Part shown: in pieces, positions 6,423 through 8,263 of the stretch | How the letters are laid out: every line of letters starts with the position of its first letter | Position numbering within the stretch: position 1 is the stretch's first letter | Assembly (NCBI GenBank): GCA_023432845.1 | Contig: JAEZEY010000223.1 | Location: forward strand, 1-8,263 | Origin: Pseudomonadota bacterium | GTDB lineage: Bacteria; Pseudomonadota; Alphaproteobacteria; Rhizobiales; Xanthobacteraceae | Direction: 5' to 3' | DNA length: 8,263 nucleotides | Program-made: the position numbers and the translations under genes | The notes under the pieces: model-generated | Told to the model about the DNA's origin: nothing | Seen by the model: the letters and a program-made list of their open reading frames with translations, nothing else | The model's database searches: none

Positions 6423-6458
6423 GTTTCAATTTGAAACAGCGCGCGACGTCGAGCGCGC
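6423..6458 (+). terminator. Palindromes just after the catabolic operon, possible weak terminator or operator
   Basis: Immediately after the TGA at 6418-6420 comes a perfect palindrome GTTTCAA-T-TTGAAAC (6423-6437), then GCGCGC (6439-6444) against GCGCGC (6453-6458) around an 8-base loop, followed by AGATTATTC. Neither has a proper T run. They may slow or end transcription of the operon, or the AT-rich palindrome may be a protein-binding site for the gene at 6582. Confidence 0.35.
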
Positions 6459-6581
6459 AGATTATTCAACGAACGACTTTGTTCCACAGTCGTCGTTCAA
6501 AAAATTCCTTTACAAAAATAGTTAACAGGCCGAAAAATCCGATCGACGGCATCACTTATATGGTTAACGGGGCGTACCACA

Positions 6582-7094
6582 ATGAAACACCTCACCTCAC
6601 TCATCGGCGGCGCTTTGCTGGTGATCGGAATGGCGACGATCGTCCCGACACCCGCTTCTGCCGGTACCTACTACGATCCGGTTTGTAACTGTCGCAAACC
6701 GGATTCACAGTACAACACCAAGCGCGTTGTTCGCGGAGCGCCGCGGGTCAACACCCGCATTCGCTACGTCGATCACACCCGCGAAGTGAGACGCACTCAT
6801 CTGCGTCAGGAAAACCGACTGGTCGTTCACGTCCAGCCGGTGATCAATCGTGAAGTCGTGGTTCACCGCCAGAACACGGTGGTGCGCAACATCACGCTGC
6901 ACAAGGTGAACACCACGAACAAGTATCGCACCGAGCACCGCAACGAAGTCGTGAACCGTTACGTTCGCGGCGGAACGCGGGTCGTCAACGAAGTGCGTCA
7001 GGTTCGCGGCGTGGACTGCAACTGCGGTCCGGACGGCGGCGCGCGCTACTCGGGCGGCTACACCGGCGGAACGCGGGTCTCGTACCGCGAGTAA
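6582..7094 (+). CDS. Small basic exported protein of unknown function with two CNC motifs
   Basis: I do not recognise this 170-residue protein. It has a clear signal peptide: Met-Lys-His start, hydrophobic core about residues 5-20, and a probable cut after PASA (residue 27). The mature part opens TYYDPVCNCRKPD, with Cys35 and Cys37. A central stretch (about 47-142) is extremely rich in Arg, Val, Asn and His, arranged as alternating short strands such as VVHVQPVINREVVVHRQNTV (81-100), with Asn recurring every 5 to 9 residues. It closes with VDCNCGPDGG (Cys146, Cys148) and a Gly-rich tail containing a second copy of GGTRV. The mature protein is strongly basic with almost no Lys. The alternating pattern suggests beta structure, and the paired CNC motifs suggest disulfide or metal binding; both are inference. 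The ATG has GGGG about nine bases upstream. An AT-rich 100-base stretch before it should hold the promoter. It is monocistronic, with a terminator 28 bases after the stop. Confidence 0.85.
   Translation: MKHLTSLIGGALLVIGMATIVPTPASAGTYYDPVCNCRKPDSQYNTKRVVRGAPRVNTRIRYVDHTREVRRTHLRQENRLVVHVQPVINREVVVHRQNTVVRNITLHKVNTTNKYRTEHRNEVVNRYVRGGTRVVNEVRQVRGVDCNCGPDGGARYSGGYTGGTRVSYRE
6968..7079 (+). repeat. Pair of 16-base direct repeats inside the CNC protein gene
   Basis: CGGCGGAACGCGGGTC occurs exactly at 6968-6983 and again at 7064-7079, in the same reading frame, encoding GGTRV both times (residues 130-134 and 162-166). This points to recent local duplication or a repeated peptide module in the C-terminal part. 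Confidence 0.8.
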
Positions 7095-7122
7095 TCTGCC
7101 ATCGCTCGGACAAACGGCAGGG

Positions 7123-7156
7123 CCGCCCCGGACAACCTCCGGGGCGGTTTCGCTTT
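7123..7156 (+). terminator. Rho-independent terminator after the CNC protein gene
   Basis: A perfect 10-bp stem (CCGCCCCGGA pairing with TCCGGGGCGG), loop CAACC, followed by TTTCGCTTT. It lies between two convergent genes. The T-rich side follows on the plus strand, so it mainly serves the gene at 6582. The stem may also block transcripts of the DUF1993 gene from the other side. Confidence 0.88.
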
Positions 7157-7163
7157 GGGTGCC

Positions 7164-7688
7164 CTACTCGACGATGCTCATCGGGATGGCACCGAGGAAA
7201 TCTCGTTTGGCAAGGTTGGTGCCGAAGTTGCGCGCGATGGCGTAGGTCGCGGTGAGATGAAAGAAGTAGTTCGGCAGTACGAAGTGGTTGAGATAGTCGG
7301 CACCCTTCATCTTCGCCTGCTTGGGCCCGAGCGGAAACACGATCTCGCGTTCGCTCGAAGCGTCGATGGCGGTGGTATCCAGACTCTTGATGTGCGCCAC
7401 CGTCCGCGCGATGCGCTCCTTGAGCTGGTCGATGGTGACCTCATTGTCCTCGAACTTCGGCGGTTCGACGCCGGCGAGTCGCGATGCGCCCTTCTGAGCC
7501 TGGTCGCAGGCCACCTGAATCTGCCGGCTGAAGGCGAACATGTCCGGCGCAAGCCGCCATCCGAGCAGTACCGACGGGTCGATCTTCTTCTCCGCGGCAT
7601 GGGCGGCCGCTTTGTCGAGCACTCCTGACAATGCATTGAGCCCGGTGACACAGATCGGGATAAGATTTTGCGACATCGAGTAGGACAT
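7164..7688 (-). CDS. DUF1993 family protein
   Basis: 174 residues, usual for DUF1993, a cytoplasmic all-helical family that I recall as related to the DinB/YfiT four-helix fold; no reaction is established for it. Family landmarks: a start region MSYSMSQNLIPICVTGLNAL (residues 1-20), LGWRLAPDMFAFSRQIQVACD (42-62) with Cys61, then SREIVFPLG-like SEREIVFPLG (112-121), and the C-terminal signature NYFFHLTATYAIARN (140-154) followed by KRDFLG (161-166). The start is placed at ATG 7688, preceded by CGGGAACG, because homology begins there. The open frame extends 89 codons further upstream but reads as low-complexity nonsense. It stands alone on the minus strand, convergent with the CNC protein gene and divergent from exbB. 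Confidence 0.9.
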   Translation of the reverse strand: MSYSMSQNLIPICVTGLNALSGVLDKAAAHAAEKKIDPSVLLGWRLAPDMFAFSRQIQVACDQAQKGASRLAGVEPPKFEDNEVTIDQLKERIARTVAHIKSLDTTAIDASSEREIVFPLGPKQAKMKGADYLNHFVLPNYFFHLTATYAIARNFGTNLAKRDFLGAIPMSIVE

Positions 7689-7988
7689 GGACGTTCCCGG
7701 TGTTGATGCCGCCGCTGGCTGCGGCTGCGCTTCTGATGAGGCGATGTCTGCCACGAGACCGGAGCGCCCAGCAATGCTCACAACCGGTTGATGCCGTTGG
7801 CCTTCGTTGCACGGCCGCAAAGGTTTGAAGCCTTCTAAACTATTGATTCGAATAACTAAAATATGCGGACCGTCGGTGATTTCCGGTTGCGCTGCGCAAT
7901 TGCTCCTATAGGGTCGCCCGAGCGGCGGGTATGATGGGGAGGACAAGCGCCCCACTCATAGCCGTCGCCAACTGCGTGGAAATGAATC
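7689..7988. other. Divergent intergenic region between the DUF1993 gene and exbB
   Basis: 300 bases without a credible gene. An AT-rich core at about 7821-7865 contrasts with GC-rich flanks. It contains an Irr/ICE-like palindrome (7823-7839), an 8-bp palindrome ATTCGAAT (7846-7853) and TAAAAT (7857-7862), a possible -10 hexamer for exbB. An in-frame stop (TGA at 7983-7985) excludes any exbB start upstream of 7989. Confidence 0.6.
7823..7839 (+). promoter_or_regulatory. Candidate Irr-type iron control element (ICE box) upstream of exbB
   Basis: GTTTGAAGCCTTCTAAA fits the Irr/ICE palindrome, which I recall as roughly TTTAGAA-N3-TTCTAAA, at 12 of 14 defined positions. The right half-site is perfect. 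It lies about 150 bases before the exbB start and just upstream of a possible -10 (TAAAAT, 7857). Irr is the heme- and iron-responsive Fur-family regulator of Hyphomicrobiales, and TonB-system genes are known members of its regulon. It is also 135 bases upstream of the DUF1993 gene, so either gene could be the target. Confidence 0.5.
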
Positions 7989-8263
7989 GTGACCGAAAGT
8001 CCGAACCGAGTGAAGCCAGCAAAAGCGCGGCACGCCGGCATGGCGGCATTGCTGCTCGCCGCCATCCTGATGCAGCCGGTCGTTTCGCTTGCTCAAACGC
8101 CGGCATCTCCGGCGGCCGGCTCAGACACGGTGACAACGCCGCCGGCAGCGCCGACTCCGGGCTCCACCGAGTCGGCACCCGTTGCGACGCCAGTCGTGCC
8201 CACACCGGCGCTCGTTCCGCCGCCCACCGTCACCCTGCCGCGCGATCTGTCGCCATGGGGCAT
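7989..8263 (+). CDS. exbB: TonB-system energizer ExbB, N-terminal part (cut by window edge)
   Basis: The first 91 codons of a gene that runs off the right edge. ExbB is the inner-membrane proton channel subunit which, with ExbD, powers TonB-dependent uptake of iron-siderophores, heme and cobalamin. The start is GTG at 7989, the first start codon after an in-frame TGA at 7983, with GGA eight bases before it. Residues 17-35 form a signal peptide (GMAALLLAAILMQPVVSLA), likely cut after SLA35. A Pro/Ala/Thr-rich spacer follows at about 36-80. The window ends in LPRDLSPWG (83-91), a segment I recall from alphaproteobacterial ExbB proteins just before the first membrane helix. The signal peptide plus Pro-rich extension is typical of the long ExbB form. 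The MotA/TolQ/ExbB core lies outside the window; a TolQ-like protein is the alternative. Confidence 0.83.
   Translation, partial: MTESPNRVKPAKARHAGMAALLLAAILMQPVVSLAQTPASPAAGSDTVTTPPAAPTPGSTESAPVATPVVPTPALVPPPTVTLPRDLSPWG

Noticed and set aside
5704..6429. Minus-strand open frame opposite the NAD(P) oxidoreductase gene.
   Set aside because: Shadow of a well-supported Rossmann-fold gene; no motif of its own.
6468..6497. Inverted repeat AACGAACGACT / AGTCGTCGTT as a terminator of the catabolic operon.
   Set aside because: It has a bulge and is followed by an A-rich, not T-rich, tract on the plus strand.
7689..7955. 89-codon upstream extension of the DUF1993 open frame.
   Set aside because: No family similarity, low-complexity content, and it would run through the AT-rich regulatory region; ATG 7688 has a ribosome site and starts the conserved domain.
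7931..8263. Alternative plus-strand frame from ATG 7931 or 7982, open to the window end.
   Set aside because: It reads as Arg/His-rich nonsense, while the GTG 7989 frame gives a signal peptide and the ExbB segment LPRDLSPWG.

Overview
The window is high-GC chromosomal DNA that looks like the order Hyphomicrobiales (Rhizobiales), probably the Bradyrhizobiaceae/Xanthobacteraceae side. This rests on remembered protein resemblance: the UrtA C-terminus, the ExbB segment LPRDLSPWG, and a short Flp pilin. No rRNA, tRNA, CRISPR array, insertion sequence or phage gene was seen.

Layout. (1) Positions 1-1915, minus strand: the start of a urea ABC transporter operon. urtA (binding protein) is complete and urtB (permease) is cut by the left edge. 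A strong inverted repeat lies between them, and a textbook sigma-54 -24/-12 element lies upstream of urtA, pointing to nitrogen-limitation (RpoN/NtrC-type) control. (2) 2277-2510: a lone flp pilin gene with its own terminator. (3) 2665-2843, minus strand: a frameshifted, truncated remnant of the start of a sulfite oxidase-like molybdopterin oxidoreductase. (4) 2944-6420, plus strand: four closely spaced genes that probably form one operon, encoding a DUF938 methyltransferase-fold protein, a two-domain extradiol (catechol 2,3-) dioxygenase, an aldo/keto reductase, and a beta-hydroxyacid dehydrogenase-like NAD(P) oxidoreductase with a DUF1932-type C-terminus. Together they suggest an aromatic ring-cleavage or side-chain pathway whose substrate cannot be read from sequence. 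(5) 6582-7147: a small, very basic exported protein of unknown function with two Cys-Asn-Cys motifs, followed by a clear terminator. (6) 7164-7688, minus strand: a DUF1993 protein. (7) 7989 to the right edge: the start of exbB (TonB-system energizer). An Irr/ICE-like palindrome upstream would fit iron control.

The loci look like independent housekeeping and accessory modules rather than one system. I do not see a clearly new multi-gene system. The most notable points are the sigma-54 promoter that fixes the urtA start, the oxidoreductase remnant, the overlapping hairpins at the start of the aldo/keto reductase gene, the basic CNC protein, and the candidate iron-control element before exbB.
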